In this document: one piece after another, positions 18,880 to 28,128 of the stretch | How positions within the stretch are numbered: position 1 is the stretch's first letter | Layout of the letters: each line of letters begins with the position of its first letter | Assembly (NCBI RefSeq): GCF_001625445.1 | Contig: NZ_LWHG01000003.1 | Location: 48,177 to 112,176, forward strand | DNA: 64,000 nt | DNA from: Haladaptatus sp. R4 | GTDB lineage: Archaea; Halobacteriota; Halobacteria; Halobacteriales; Haladaptataceae | Reading direction: 5' to 3' | Program-made: the position numbers and the translations under genes | Notes under the pieces: model-generated | What the model was told of the DNA's origin: nothing | Database searches by the model: none | Seen by the model: the letters and a program-made list of their open reading frames with translations, nothing else

Positions 18880-20020
18880 TCAGTCGCCCTCGGCCGATTC
18901 GCTCGTCGTCGCGGGACCACTTCCGCGAGGTCTTCCCCCGACAGCGGGGGGCTGTTCCAGTACTCGTGATTGCCCTGCTGTCGGAAACACGCCGTCCGGC
19001 GGCCGTCGCCGTCGTGGTCGGTCAGCGACGGACACTCCTTCGTACACGCTTCGCGGGCCTCGGGACACCGCGTGTGGAACCGGCACCCGGACGGCGGATC
19101 GGTGGGCGTGGGGATGTCGAGCGAGCGGATCGGCGGGTCCGAGACACCCTCGGAGCGGTTTCTGAGGTCAGAAGTCGCCCACAGGAGCACCTTCGTGTAC
19201 GGGTGCTGTGGATCGTGGATTATCTGCTCGGGCGTGCCGACCTCCACGAGTTCGCCGAGGTACATGATACCGATCCGGCCGTTCGCCCGTTGCGTGAGGT
19301 GTTTGGCGTTGGCGAGGTCGTGGGAGATGTAGAGGTAGGACGTGTTGAACTGTTCTTGTAATTCCAGCATTAGGTCCATCATCTCGGCGCGAAGACTCAC
19401 GTCGAGCGCGCTGATGGCCTCGTCCGCGAGGATGAGGTCGGGGTTCATCAACAGCGACCGGATGAGAGCCACGCGCTGTTGTTCACCGCCCGAGAGTTGA
19501 TGCGGATAGCGGTTGGCGTAATCCTCCGCCGGGGCCATCCCGACGTATTCGAGCAGGCCGTAGATGCGGGCGCGTCGGTCCGCCTCGCTCATCTCCGGTT
19601 GCCAGTGTTTCAGGGGGTCGGCGAGGCTCGATTCGACGGTGTAGTTCGAATTGAGCGAGCTATCCGGGTCCTGATGGATCATCTGGAGCGACCGACGGAT
19701 TTCGCTGGACGAATACTCCCCCGCTGATTTTCCGCCGCCGAACCATCCACTGGATTCCTTCGTTTCCCAGACGTCCTGGCCGCGATAGAGCACTTTTCCC
19801 TCGGTAGGGCGCTGGACGCCGATGGCGGTCTTCCCGAGCGTCGTCTTTCCACACCCGGACTCGCCGACGAGGCGACGATGTCGTTTTCGTACACGTCGAG
19901 GCTCACGTCGTCCACGGCGTGGACGGTTTCCGAACCGGCGAGGCCGAGCAACCGCTCCTTCTCGAAGTGGACGCTCACGTTTTGCAGGGAGAGCAACGGT
20001 TCGCCCGTTCGGTCGGTCAT
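18880..20020 (-). CDS. Oligopeptide-type ABC transporter ATP-binding protein (DppF-like), two frame breaks
   Basis: Cytoplasmic ATPase of importer 1. Starts MTDRTGEPLLSLQNVSVHFE at 20020. Walker A GESGCGKTTL lies just after a break near 19873. Then QMIHQDPDSSLNSNYTVE (Q-loop), the signature QLSGGEQQRVALIRSLL, Walker B LILADEAISALDVS and the H-loop YISHDLANAKHL. The oligopeptide-family C-terminal zone has GCRFHTRCPEAREACTKECP. Note Glu-Ala (DEA) in place of the usual DEP. Near 18918 a second break restores an acidic tail ending ATTSESAEGD; the uncorrected frame instead runs to 18846 and overlaps the neighbouring gene. The start overlaps the stop of the next ATPase by ATGA, so the two are co-translated. 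Confidence 0.88.
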
Positions 20021-21127
20021 CGTCGCTCACCTCCGTCGGCGTTCGCGTTCACGTTCGCGTTCACATCGGCTCCCGAGTCGCCGAGCGACAACGGAATTTC
20101 CTCCCTGGCGTTTCGCCAATGGAAACACGCGGCGTCGTGGCCGTCGGCCACGTCGTGCAGGTGCGGAACCTCGGTTCGGCACGTCTCGTCCGCCAGCGGA
20201 CAGCGCGGATTGAACGAACAGCCCTTCGGAAGCGACACGGGGTCGGGACTCGATCCCTCGATACCCTCGATGTCCATCGCCCGGTCCGAGATGTTCGGCA
20301 CGGCGTTGAGCAACGCGCGAGTGTACGGGTGGGCAGCGTGGTCGAGGAGTTCGTCCGTCGGGCCGAGTTCGACGAGGTCGAAGGCGTACATCACGGCGAG
20401 GCGGTCGGCGAGGTCGGCGATCAGCGGCAGGTCGTGCGTGACGAACACCATTGCCAGGTCGTACTTCGCCTGTAGATCCTCCAGCATGCCTATGATGGAC
20501 CGCTGCATGAGGAGGTCGAGCGCCGCGGTGGGTTCGTCCATGACGACCACGTTCGGGTCGTGGACGAGACCGAGCGCGATGAGCGCCCGCTGTTGCATCC
20601 CGCCCGACAGTTCGTGCGGATGCGAGCGGAGCACGCGGTCGCGTCGAGGTAGAGGTCGGTAAGTAGCTCGCGAGCGAACGCCATCCCCTCGGCGCGGTCG
20701 GCGTCGTGCGCGCGGAGCGTCTCTTCGAAGTGACTGCCGATGGTCATCGTCGGGTTGAACGCACTCTGAGCACCTTGGATGACGAACGATATCTCGTTCC
20801 AGCGGAGCGCGGTGAGTTCCTCGCGAGAGAGCGAGAGCACGTCCATCGGTTCGCCGCCGTCCGGCGGATGGTAGATAATTTCGCCGTCCACCTGTCCCGG
20901 CGAGACGATGCGTCCAGCATCGCGGAGGCGAGCATCGACTTTCCGGACCCGCTCTCGCCGACGATGCCGAGCACTTCGCCCGCGTGAACGTCGATGCTGA
21001 CGTCGCGGAGAACGCGGGAGTCCCCACGGTCCATGCTGAAGGAAACGCTGGCGTCGCGTACTTCCAGGATCACGTCTTCGTCGGGGGGCGTGCTCGCTCC
21101 CGGCGTGGATCGATAGTTGGTCGCCAT
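20017..21127 (-). CDS. Oligopeptide-type ABC transporter ATP-binding protein (DppD-like), two frame breaks
   Basis: Second ATPase of importer 1. Start 21127 (MATNYRSTPGASTPPDED). Walker A GESGSGKSMLASAMLDA, then a break near 20910, SFVIQGAQSAFNPTMTIGSH (Q-loop), a break near 20640, signature HELSGGMQQRALIALGL, Walker B VVVMDEPTAALDL, H-loop FVTHDLPLIADLA, and the Opp/Dpp C-terminal cysteine zone GCSFNPRCPLADETCRTE. The tail has a short V-N-A-N repeat (ADVNANVNANAD). Both breaks fit one lost base each. Overlaps the DppF-like gene by ATGA. Confidence 0.88.
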
Positions 21128-21254
21128 TTCGGCTACCTCCACCGGCCGTCGGTTTCGTGGTTCCGGACGGCGTGTCGATGGCTTTCGCAGGCGATTCGAT
21201 TCGGGTTCGTGGTTCGTGCGGTGTACATGGGTCGTATCGTGGATCGTGAAGTCA

Positions 21255-21494
21255 TCAGTTGTACCCTATCAGTCGGAGTCCGAGGTGGCCGAAGATGGCG
21301 TAAACGAAGGCGCTCGTCCCCAGTATGGCGAGCATTCCGGAGAGGACACCGTTCGTCACGAACGGGACGTACCCCGAGAGGAGGAGTGCAAGCACCCAGA
21401 AAACGACGCCCAACATGGTGACGAAGGCGATGAACGATTGACGGACTGCGAGCAACAGGGAGACGGTCTGCCCGTGGTCGGCTTCGACGCTCAT
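21255..21494 (-). CDS. Small two-helix membrane protein encoded inside the ABC importer operon
   Basis: 79 aa, MSVEADHGQTVSLLLAVRQS, then two hydrophobic helices (FIAFVTMLGVVFWVLALLLS and VLSGMLAILGTSAFVYAIFG) ending LGLRLIGYN. Its start overlaps the stop of the upstream permease by ATGA, so it is translated with the importer. I recognise no family. Bacterial Dpp importers have no such subunit. It could be a small accessory of the permease pair. 127 bp separate it from the following ATPase gene. Confidence 0.65.
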   Translation of the reverse strand: MSVEADHGQTVSLLLAVRQSFIAFVTMLGVVFWVLALLLSGYVPFVTNGVLSGMLAILGTSAFVYAIFGHLGLRLIGYN

Positions 21495-22534
21495 TCGTCA
21501 CCTCCGGCACTCTCGTGGCGGGCACGCAGTCGGACGTTGAACACCCGGTCGAGTCCCTGTGCGAGCAGGATGAATCCGAGCGAGATGAGGATGATGAATA
21601 TCATCGGGATCAGCAACCAGTGGATCTGGTTCGGATTCGTCAAGTTCGCGTTGTTGTACGCTTTCTGCATCATGATCCCCCAGTTCAGATTCGATTGGGG
21701 GAGGATGTGGAGGAAGTACAACGCGACGGATTCGAAGATGATGCTCCGGGCGCTGTTGGCGAAATTCACCGAGATGTACGGCATCAGGTTCGATATGACG
21801 TCCTTTCGGAGGATGTGGAACTCCGAGAGGCCCATGATACGCGAGGCTTCGGTGAACGACTCCTCGCGGATGCTCAACACCTGCGAACGAATCGTGCGCG
21901 CCAACTTCGGCCAATTGTCGATTCCGAGGATGAGTCCGACGACCCACGACTGTTCCGGTTGATAGATGCTCGCCAGCACGATGACCAGCGCCAGTCCGGG
22001 AATCGTGAGGACGACGTCGGTGAGCGTCATCAGCGCGGAATCGGTGCGTCCGCCACGGTACCCCGCAACCGTCCCGATTATCGTTCCGAGACAGACCGAG
22101 AGCAGCGCACCGGCGAGAATCATTTCGAGCATCGCAGGTGCGGCGTGGACGACTTGCTTGAGAATCGACTTTCCATACACGTTCGTTCCGAGCGGGTACG
22201 CCCAGTCCTGGAACGGTGGGATGAATATCGGACCTTCCATCACCGTGGCCTTCGACACGAGAACGATACCGAACGGCTCGATGGCGACGATGGCTATAGC
22301 GACGAATCCCAGGAGGATGAGCGAACCGACGAGCGCGCGCCAGTCGTCCAACAACACCGCGGTCGGCGCGTAAATCCGTCGTTCGAACGACCGGCGTGCT
22401 TTCTCGCGCGTCGTCAGTTCGGGGACGTTCGACATCTGCGTGAAGATGCTGTCGTCGATACCACCCCTGGACCGCTCGCTCGTCCCGCCATCGGTCCGCG
22501 TGGTGGGTTTCTCGGAGTCGTCAATAGGATTCAC
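21491..22534 (-). CDS. ABC transporter permease (DppC-like)
   Basis: 347 aa. A long polar N terminus (about 60 residues) precedes the OppC-type segment RALVGSLILLGFVAIAIVAI. The BPD_transp_1 core has five helices with the EAA loop EASRIMGLSEFHILRKDVIS near residue 225, which docks on the ATPases. PLGTNVYGKSILKQVVHAAP replaces the usual GTDxxGRD motif. Intact. It overlaps the DppB-like gene by 14 bases and the small membrane gene by 4. The substrate is set by the binding protein at 24144. Confidence 0.88.
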   Translation of the reverse strand: MNPIDDSEKPTTRTDGGTSERSRGGIDDSIFTQMSNVPELTTREKARRSFERRIYAPTAVLLDDWRALVGSLILLGFVAIAIVAIEPFGIVLVSKATVMEGPIFIPPFQDWAYPLGTNVYGKSILKQVVHAAPAMLEMILAGALLSVCLGTIIGTVAGYRGGRTDSALMTLTDVVLTIPGLALVIVLASIYQPEQSWVVGLILGIDNWPKLARTIRSQVLSIREESFTEASRIMGLSEFHILRKDVISNLMPYISVNFANSARSIIFESVALYFLHILPQSNLNWGIMMQKAYNNANLTNPNQIHWLLIPMIFIILISLGFILLAQGLDRVFNVRLRARHESAGGDE

Positions 22535-23546
22535 GGCTGTTCCCTCCTTTGACGCGGGGATCGATGACGCCGTAGGTCAGGTCGGCGATGAGGATGCCGA
22601 GAAGCGTAATCGCGGTGAAGAAGATGAACGCTCCCATGATGACCGGATAATCTCGATTCATGAGCGCGTTGTACGTCACCAATCCCATCGCGGGATAGTT
22701 GAAGATTTTCTCCAAAATGATGCTGCTGCCGAAGATGCTGGCGAGACCCATCATGATGCTCGTGTAGACGGGCAACAGCGCGTTCCGACCGACGTAGCGG
22801 ATGGCGATTCTCCCCTGACTGATGCCGCGTAGTTGTGCGACCCTGATGTAACCTTCACCCATCTCGCGGATGCAGTTGCCCCGGAACGCCAGCGCACCGC
22901 CGAATCCGGCGATGAACGACGACAGCACGGGGAGGATGGCGTGTTTGACGACGCCGACGATGAACGGTAAGTTGAGTCCGGCCGTCGTGTTCGGGTCCAT
23001 CCGTCCGCCGCTCGGCAACCAGCCGAGATAGAACGAGAAGACGATGAGCGAGAGGATGGCGACGATGTAGTACGGGACGGTGGTGTTGGCGATGGAAACC
23101 ATCGTCATTCCGGTGTCGAACGGGCTTCCCTCGTTGTACGCCATCACCGCGCCGAGCAGCAAACTGACGGTCGTCCCGAGCGCGAGGCCGTAGATGCTGA
23201 TGAAGATCGACCACGGCATCGCTTCGAACAGGATGTCGAAGACGGGCCTGTTCTTGAATATCGATCGCCCGAAGTCCTGATAGAGGACGATGTCTCGGAG
23301 GTAGTCGTAGTACGCGACGTACCACGGCTGTGATGGGTCGATACCCGTGTAGGTTTGCACCATCGCGTTGATGTGTTCCATCTGCTGGGCCGATGGACTG
23401 TTCCCCTGTTCCAGCATCTGTTGCATCAGATGGATCTTCACCATCTGAACCGGACCGAACGGAAGCATCCGGTACAGAGCGAACGTTACTGTCAGCGCGA
23501 GGAAAAACACCAGCACTGACTGGCCGATCCGCTTCCAATAATACAT
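22521..23546 (-). CDS. ABC transporter permease (DppB-like)
   Basis: 341 aa starting MYYWKRIGQSVLVFFLALTV, the usual DppB opening. A long extracytoplasmic loop (about residues 30-105) is followed by the transmembrane core with GGALAFRGNCIREMGEGYIR and the EAA-type loop QLRGISQGRIAIRYVGRN. The end has IIEKIFNYPAMG-like residues and PVIMGAFIFFTAITLLG. Start 23546 is chosen because in-frame sequence further upstream is not DppB-like. Intact. It is the first permease gene of importer 1 and is separated from the binding-protein gene by two plus-strand small genes. Confidence 0.88.
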   Translation of the reverse strand: MYYWKRIGQSVLVFFLALTVTFALYRMLPFGPVQMVKIHLMQQMLEQGNSPSAQQMEHINAMVQTYTGIDPSQPWYVAYYDYLRDIVLYQDFGRSIFKNRPVFDILFEAMPWSIFISIYGLALGTTVSLLLGAVMAYNEGSPFDTGMTMVSIANTTVPYYIVAILSLIVFSFYLGWLPSGGRMDPNTTAGLNLPFIVGVVKHAILPVLSSFIAGFGGALAFRGNCIREMGEGYIRVAQLRGISQGRIAIRYVGRNALLPVYTSIMMGLASIFGSSIILEKIFNYPAMGLVTYNALMNRDYPVIMGAFIFFTAITLLGILIADLTYGVIDPRVKGGNSRESY

Positions 23547-23642
23547 CGTGTTACTGTGCTTGTGTTTCTCCCACAGCAATAAAGGTATGGGAGAGATTGT
23601 CTGGAACGGACCATTCATTACGGTCCTCGACGAGGGGACGAT

Positions 23643-23825
23643 ATGACACTCCTCACCCGAATCCTCGACGTATTCGGACGCGGAGACGACGATGACGCTG
23701 AAACGTACCAGTGTATCAGGTGCGGCGAGACCTTCGACCGCGAGTACTACGAGTGCCCTGCGTGTGGCGTGCAACACGGCGTCGCGCGTGTCGACGGCGG
23801 GTCGGACGAAACGTTTAATTCCTGA
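23643..23825 (+). CDS. Small zinc-ribbon protein (60 aa)
   Basis: MTLLTRILDVFGRGDDDDAE followed by a treble-clef/ribbon motif with two CxxC knuckles: YQCIRCGETFDREYYECPAC. Haloarchaea have many such stand-alone micro zinc proteins, which have been shown in Haloferax to include regulators of biofilm and swarming. The exact role here is unknown. It lies between two parts of the minus-strand importer operon. Confidence 0.7.
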   Translation: MTLLTRILDVFGRGDDDDAETYQCIRCGETFDREYYECPACGVQHGVARVDGGSDETFNS

Positions 23826-23845
23826 CGAACGAGTGACCCGAACGA

Positions 23846-24067
23846 ATGTCCCACAGGTTGACCCTCTTCGATTACGTCTGCTCGAACGCGGATAAGTTCG
23901 CGCTGTTGCTGGCCTTCGAGTGTCTCGCCGGTCTCCTCTCGCTCGCGCTCTTCTTCGGTTCCGAACCCGGGACGTCCCAACACGTCGTTTCCATCCTGAA
24001 CATCGCGGGTGCGAGCGTGCTCGGAGCCGCGACGGCAGGGATTCTATTGAAGTGCTACCGTACGTGA
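23846..24067 (+). CDS. Small two-helix membrane protein (73 aa)
   Basis: MSHRLTLFDYVCSNADKF, then helix ALLLAFECLAGLLSLALFFG and helix VSILNIAGASVLGAATAGIL ending LKCYRT. It begins 20 bases after the zinc-ribbon gene on the same strand, so the two are probably cotranscribed. No family recognised. Confidence 0.6.
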   Translation: MSHRLTLFDYVCSNADKFALLLAFECLAGLLSLALFFGSEPGTSQHVVSILNIAGASVLGAATAGILLKCYRT

Positions 24068-24143
24068 AAAACAGCCACGTGGATGACGGTTGGTGTGGTA
24101 GTCGATGCGACGTGACGACGCGAAACCGACTGCGACGGTTCGC

Positions 24144-26122
24144 CTACTTCGTCTTGGCGTTGATGTGTCCCTTCATCAGGAACTCCATCGAGTTGGTGTA
24201 GTGTTCGTTCTTCGTCTCCTTTGCGTGTGGATGGTCGTCCACCTTCCCGGTCGGGAAGTCGAACTTGTCCTCGTTGCCCCAGTACGCCCGCGTCTCGTCG
24301 TAGAATCCGATGTGGGGAACTTGCCAGTTAGTGTACCACATCAGCTTCCGGGTGAACTTCTTGACCTCCTTCGTGGACTGGGTCTGGGACATGATGTTGC
24401 CCCACTTGACGGGGTAGAGCGTCTGTTTCGCACCGCCGTTGCCCATCTGTCCGACCTTCGTCGGATATTTGGGACGGATGGGTTGGTTCAACTTCTTGCT
24501 CCGATTCTGCGTGAGGTCCGGCATCCGGCGGTCCACCTTACAGGACTTCGTCGGTTCCTTCGCGTCCACCACTTCGTCGAACTTCCCGATTCCTGCGACG
24601 CTGAGGGTCGAGTACGCGTTCGCCGGGTGTGAGGTGTCCGAGAACCAGTTGACCATGTCGAAGTCGTGCGTGTCCGTCCAGCGCTTCCAGAAACCGCTGC
24701 TCGACGGGATGATGAGTTTGTTCCCGAATCCGAACTCCTTGAGCTTCGGGCTGACGTAATTCCCGATGGTCTCGTAGATGTTCCACGGCGGCGTGAGGTA
24801 GGTGAGTCCCTTGACCTCGTCACCGCTCGAATCGGCCCAGTACTTGCCGTTCTTCGAGTACCCGGCGTCCTTGAGCACTTTCTTGGCTTTCTGGGGTTCG
24901 GAGTTGCGACCGTATCCGATGAGCTTCTTCCGGAAGCCCTCGCCCGCCCACTGGTTCGTCGCCTTCGTGGACATTCCGGTGACGGTGTCGCGCGGTTTGT
25001 AGTTCAACCCTTGCGTGCTCTTGATGACCTGCACGAGTTCGTCGTGGTCGAGGAGGTAGGCGATGGCCCGACGAACGGGGCGACGTGCGAGGTGCTTGTT
25101 GTTCCAGTTCATCGAGAGTTTCACGATGCTGGAGGTGGGGAACCGGTTGAACACGTCCACCTTGCCGTTCTGTTTGGCCTGATTTATCGTCTTGTCTCCC
25201 ATGTCGAGTTGCCCGGCGTTGAGCGCCTGAATGGCCTTCTGCTTCTCGGAGATGAGGTGCCAGTTGAACGTCTTCAGGTTCGTCCAGTCGGCGCGCGGGT
25301 GGTCCTCGTACTTTTCGTGGACGGCGTTGGTTGGCGAGAGCTGTTTCGGCTTCCACATCCCGCAACCGAGGCCCTTGTCCACGAGGTCGTTCAGGGTAAT
25401 CGTCGTCGACGTCAGGTCCTTCGTCACCTTCTCGACGGCACTTTCGCCACCGGCGTCCTCGTACTGTTCGAGCCACGATTTGAAGTAATCGTGCTTGACG
25501 ACGGTGGTGAAATACGGGGTCGCCGTCTTCTGGAGCGTGGGATTAGCCGTCCGGACAGCGTGTGTTTGAGCGTGTGTTTGTCGACGACTTCCCAACTGTC
25601 GTCGGTGTTCTCCGGACCGTAGTTGGCTTTGTAATCGCTGATGAGCTGTGCGGTGTGGACGTCCTGTGCGGTCACTGGTTTTCCGTCCCACCACGTGTAA
25701 TCGTCCTTGAGTTTTATTTCGACCTCACAACCGCCTCCCTTGAGGTTGATCTCGTCCGCGAGCCAGTAGATGGGGTCCCCGTTCGCGTTGGGGTACACCA
25801 GCGACTCCCACCACATGTAATCCATCCAGTACTCGGTGTTCTTGGTGTCCGTGAAGGGGTTGATGTTGGAACTGCTCGGCTGCCAACTGACCGGCGCGCG
25901 CATGTTCAGTTCCGTCGTGACCGGCGAACCACCGCCGCCACCGTCGGTCCCGTCCGAACCACCGTCGGTGTTCGACATCGTGACGTCCTGGTCATTGGGA
26001 TTGTCACCGGCGCAACCGGCCAATCCAGCTATCGTCGCGCTGCCGCTGAGCGCCATCCACTGGCGACGTGTCAGACGACTCCTATCTGGCTCGCCGCTAG
26101 AACCGTGGTTGCTGTTAACCAT
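24144..26122 (-). CDS. Oligopeptide-type ABC substrate-binding lipoprotein (SBP_bac_5), Tat-exported, one frame break
   Basis: Extracellular solute receptor of importer 1. N terminus MVNSNHGSSGEPDRSRLTRR, twin arginine in TRRQWMALSG (19-20) and lipobox LAGC (Cys37), then a Ser/Gly/Asp linker. The family-5 fold follows: EINLKGGGCEVEIKLKDDYT, WWDGKPVTAQDVHTAQLI, ARRPVRRAIAYLLDHDELVQ, KAKKVLKDAGYSKNGKYWAD and a late FDMVNWFSDTSHPANAY. A break near 25555 joins HTLKHTLSG to TANPTLQKTATPYFTTVVKH, fitting one lost base. About 659 aa, long but normal for haloarchaeal members. Substrates of the family include peptides, but also oligosaccharides and muropeptides (MppA/OppA). Confidence 0.88.
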
Positions 26123-26223
26123 ACTCGATTCGATATTAAAATGAACATAGAAAAAGGTTTGGGTTAGTGACTGTCCGACGTGTGAACCCAAAACCGTTTG
26201 TACCCGGACGACAGGTGGGAGAT

Positions 26224-27039
26224 ATGGCTTTCAGTGCAGAGAGAAACGGCGACGTCGCCATCGTCACCGGGGCAGCGAAGGGTATCGGTCGCGCCATCGC
26301 GGAACGACTCGCGGACGCGGGAACCACCGTCATCGTCGCGGACGTGGACCGGGAGGGAGGCGAGGAAACCGTCTCCCGCATCGAAGAAAGTGGAGGTACG
26401 GCCGAGTTCGTCAGAACCGACGTAAGCGAGTCCGCCGATGTGGCCGCGATGGTCGAGGCGACGATGGAGCGCCACGGGAGCATCGACGTCCTCGTGAACA
26501 ACGCAGGCGGGTCGTTCGACGACGGAAACGTCGCCGACGTCTCCGACGAAACGTGGGAACGGATCATCGACGTGAACCTGAAGGGACAGTTCCTCTGCGC
26601 TCGGGAAACCATCCCCGCGATGGTCGAATCGGGCGGCGGGTCGATGGTTCACATCTCGTCCATCAACGCGAAAGTCGGCATCGGGTTGGCCTCATACTCC
26701 GCCGCGAAAAACGGGATCATCGCGCTCTCCAGAATCATCGCGACCCAGTACGGTCGACACGGAATCCGTTCGAACGCCGTCTGCCCGGGGAGCATCATCA
26801 CCGATGCATCCAGCGAGAAACTGACGACGGAGGGACCGGTTCGGGAGGAGTGGTTGAACCAGTATCCGGTCGGTCGGTTCGGCCGTCCCGAGGACGTGGC
26901 CGCCGCCGCGTTCTACCTCACGTCCGACGACGCGTCGTTCGTCACCGGTACCGAACTTGTCGTCGATGGCGGCCTCTCCGCGGGCCTCGACCAGCAGTTG
27001 GAGACGATGATGTACGACATCGACGAACCGCCGATGTGA
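26224..27039 (+). CDS. SDR-family NAD(P)-dependent oxidoreductase
   Basis: 271-aa classical SDR: TGAAKGIGRAIAERLADAG loop, an Asp after the second strand (VIVADVDREGG), which favours NAD(H), NNAGGSFDDG, serine strand HISSINAKVGIG, catalytic YSAAKNG, CPGSIITDA and C-terminal FVTGTELVVDGGL. Start 26224 (MAFSAERNGDVAIVTG) is chosen over 26167 because it places the fold at the N terminus. Divergent from the binding-protein gene with 101 bp between starts. It shares the general design of the SDRs at 8202 and 58877; the substrate is unknown. Confidence 0.88.
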   Translation: MAFSAERNGDVAIVTGAAKGIGRAIAERLADAGTTVIVADVDREGGEETVSRIEESGGTAEFVRTDVSESADVAAMVEATMERHGSIDVLVNNAGGSFDDGNVADVSDETWERIIDVNLKGQFLCARETIPAMVESGGGSMVHISSINAKVGIGLASYSAAKNGIIALSRIIATQYGRHGIRSNAVCPGSIITDASSEKLTTEGPVREEWLNQYPVGRFGRPEDVAAAAFYLTSDDASFVTGTELVVDGGLSAGLDQQLETMMYDIDEPPM

Positions 27040-27112
27040 GACCGGAAACGGACGCGAAACCGAAGATAAACGCGGAACCGAAAATACTACCGAACCACGG
27101 TTTTCCGGACAG

Positions 27113-27120
27113 AAGTATAA
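27113..27120 (+). promoter_or_regulatory. Putative box A (TATA) for the GNAT-anmK transcript
   Basis: AAGTATAA centred about 27 nt before the ATG at 27145 puts transcription start at or next to that codon, so a leaderless mRNA is predicted. Confidence 0.5.
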
Positions 27121-27144
27121 GTAGCCCGGCGAGAAAGCGGAGTT

Positions 27145-28128
27145 ATGACCACCGAGTGCCGTCGTCTCACCGATTACGGACACGTTTTCGCCGGTATCGA
27201 CCGTTGGAACCGAACGCATCCGGAATTCTCCATTCCCGAACGATTGGTGTCACAGAACGTCTTCGCGCCGTTCGACGGGATGGACGTGACGGCGTGGGGC
27301 GGGTTCGAGAACGACGAACTCGTCGCCTTCGTGCTCGGAAAACGACTCACGGAAGCCGTTCCGGACTTCGCGGACGGAACCGTGGGGTGGATCAGCCTGT
27401 TCGCCGACGATTCGGATGACGACACCCATCTCGCTTCGGAACTGCTCGCCACGGTCGAGCGGGACATGGCGGCACGGGGCGTCACCCGACTCCGATTCGG
27501 CGGTGACCCCGGTCAATTTCTGCCGGGCGTGCCGACGGAGTTCGACACCCTCCGGGAATCCCTCCGCGAAGCGGGATTCTCCCCCGACGGGACGTATTTC
27601 GACCTGAAAGGCGACCTCGCGACGTACGAATCGCCGCCGCGAATCGCGGACGTCGGTTCCGCGTGGCCGAACCTGACGCTCGAACGCGTCGGCGCGAACA
27701 CCGAACCGCTGTTCGCGTTCCTCTCGGAGCAGTTCCCCGGTCGATGGCTGTACGAGGCCCGGAACTTCGCCCGCGTTCCCGGCGGTGCCGACGATTACTG
27801 GCTCCTTCGAAACGACGGGAAAGCCGTCGGATTCGGTCGAACCAACACGCCCGAATCGGGATATCGCGGCGGCAACGTCAACTGGGTGGACCGATTCGAC
27901 GGGCGCGTCTGCGGTCTCGGACCGCTCGGAATCGACGAGGCGTATCGCGGCCACGGGTGGGGCCTCTGGCTGGTCGCCACGCTCGCCGAGCGGTACCGCG
28001 ATGCGGGCTACGATCACATGATCATCGACTGGACCGACCTCGTCGGCTACTACGCCAAACTCGGCTTCGAACCGTGGGTCGCCTACGAGTCGTTCACGAA
28101 GGAACTCGACCGGGAGACGGCGCGATGA
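27145..28128 (+). CDS. GNAT-family N-acetyltransferase (tandem-domain)
   Basis: 327 aa. The first half looks like a degenerate acetyltransferase domain (GWISLFADDSDDDTHLASEL, then RLRFGGDPGQFLPGVP). The second half has the acetyl-CoA loop GLGPLGIDEAYRGHGWGLWL with the Q/R-x-x-G-x-G/A pattern as R-G-H-G-W-G, then DHMIIDWTDLVGYYAKLGFE. Similar tandem GNAT proteins are found next to amino-sugar genes in several bacteria. Its stop overlaps the start of anmK by ATGA, so the two are translationally coupled and probably work on the same material. Acetylation of an amino sugar is an inference. Confidence 0.8.
   Translation: MTTECRRLTDYGHVFAGIDRWNRTHPEFSIPERLVSQNVFAPFDGMDVTAWGGFENDELVAFVLGKRLTEAVPDFADGTVGWISLFADDSDDDTHLASELLATVERDMAARGVTRLRFGGDPGQFLPGVPTEFDTLRESLREAGFSPDGTYFDLKGDLATYESPPRIADVGSAWPNLTLERVGANTEPLFAFLSEQFPGRWLYEARNFARVPGGADDYWLLRNDGKAVGFGRTNTPESGYRGGNVNWVDRFDGRVCGLGPLGIDEAYRGHGWGLWLVATLAERYRDAGYDHMIIDWTDLVGYYAKLGFEPWVAYESFTKELDRETAR

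Noticed and set aside
21515..22552. 345-aa plus-strand open frame antisense to dppC
   Set aside because: Extreme Asp/Glu/Arg repeats; the complementary permease is well supported.
24666..25622. Long plus-strand open frame antisense to the binding-protein gene
   Set aside because: Arg/Val/Leu-rich sequence that mirrors the coding strand; the minus strand has a clear SBP fold with leader peptide.
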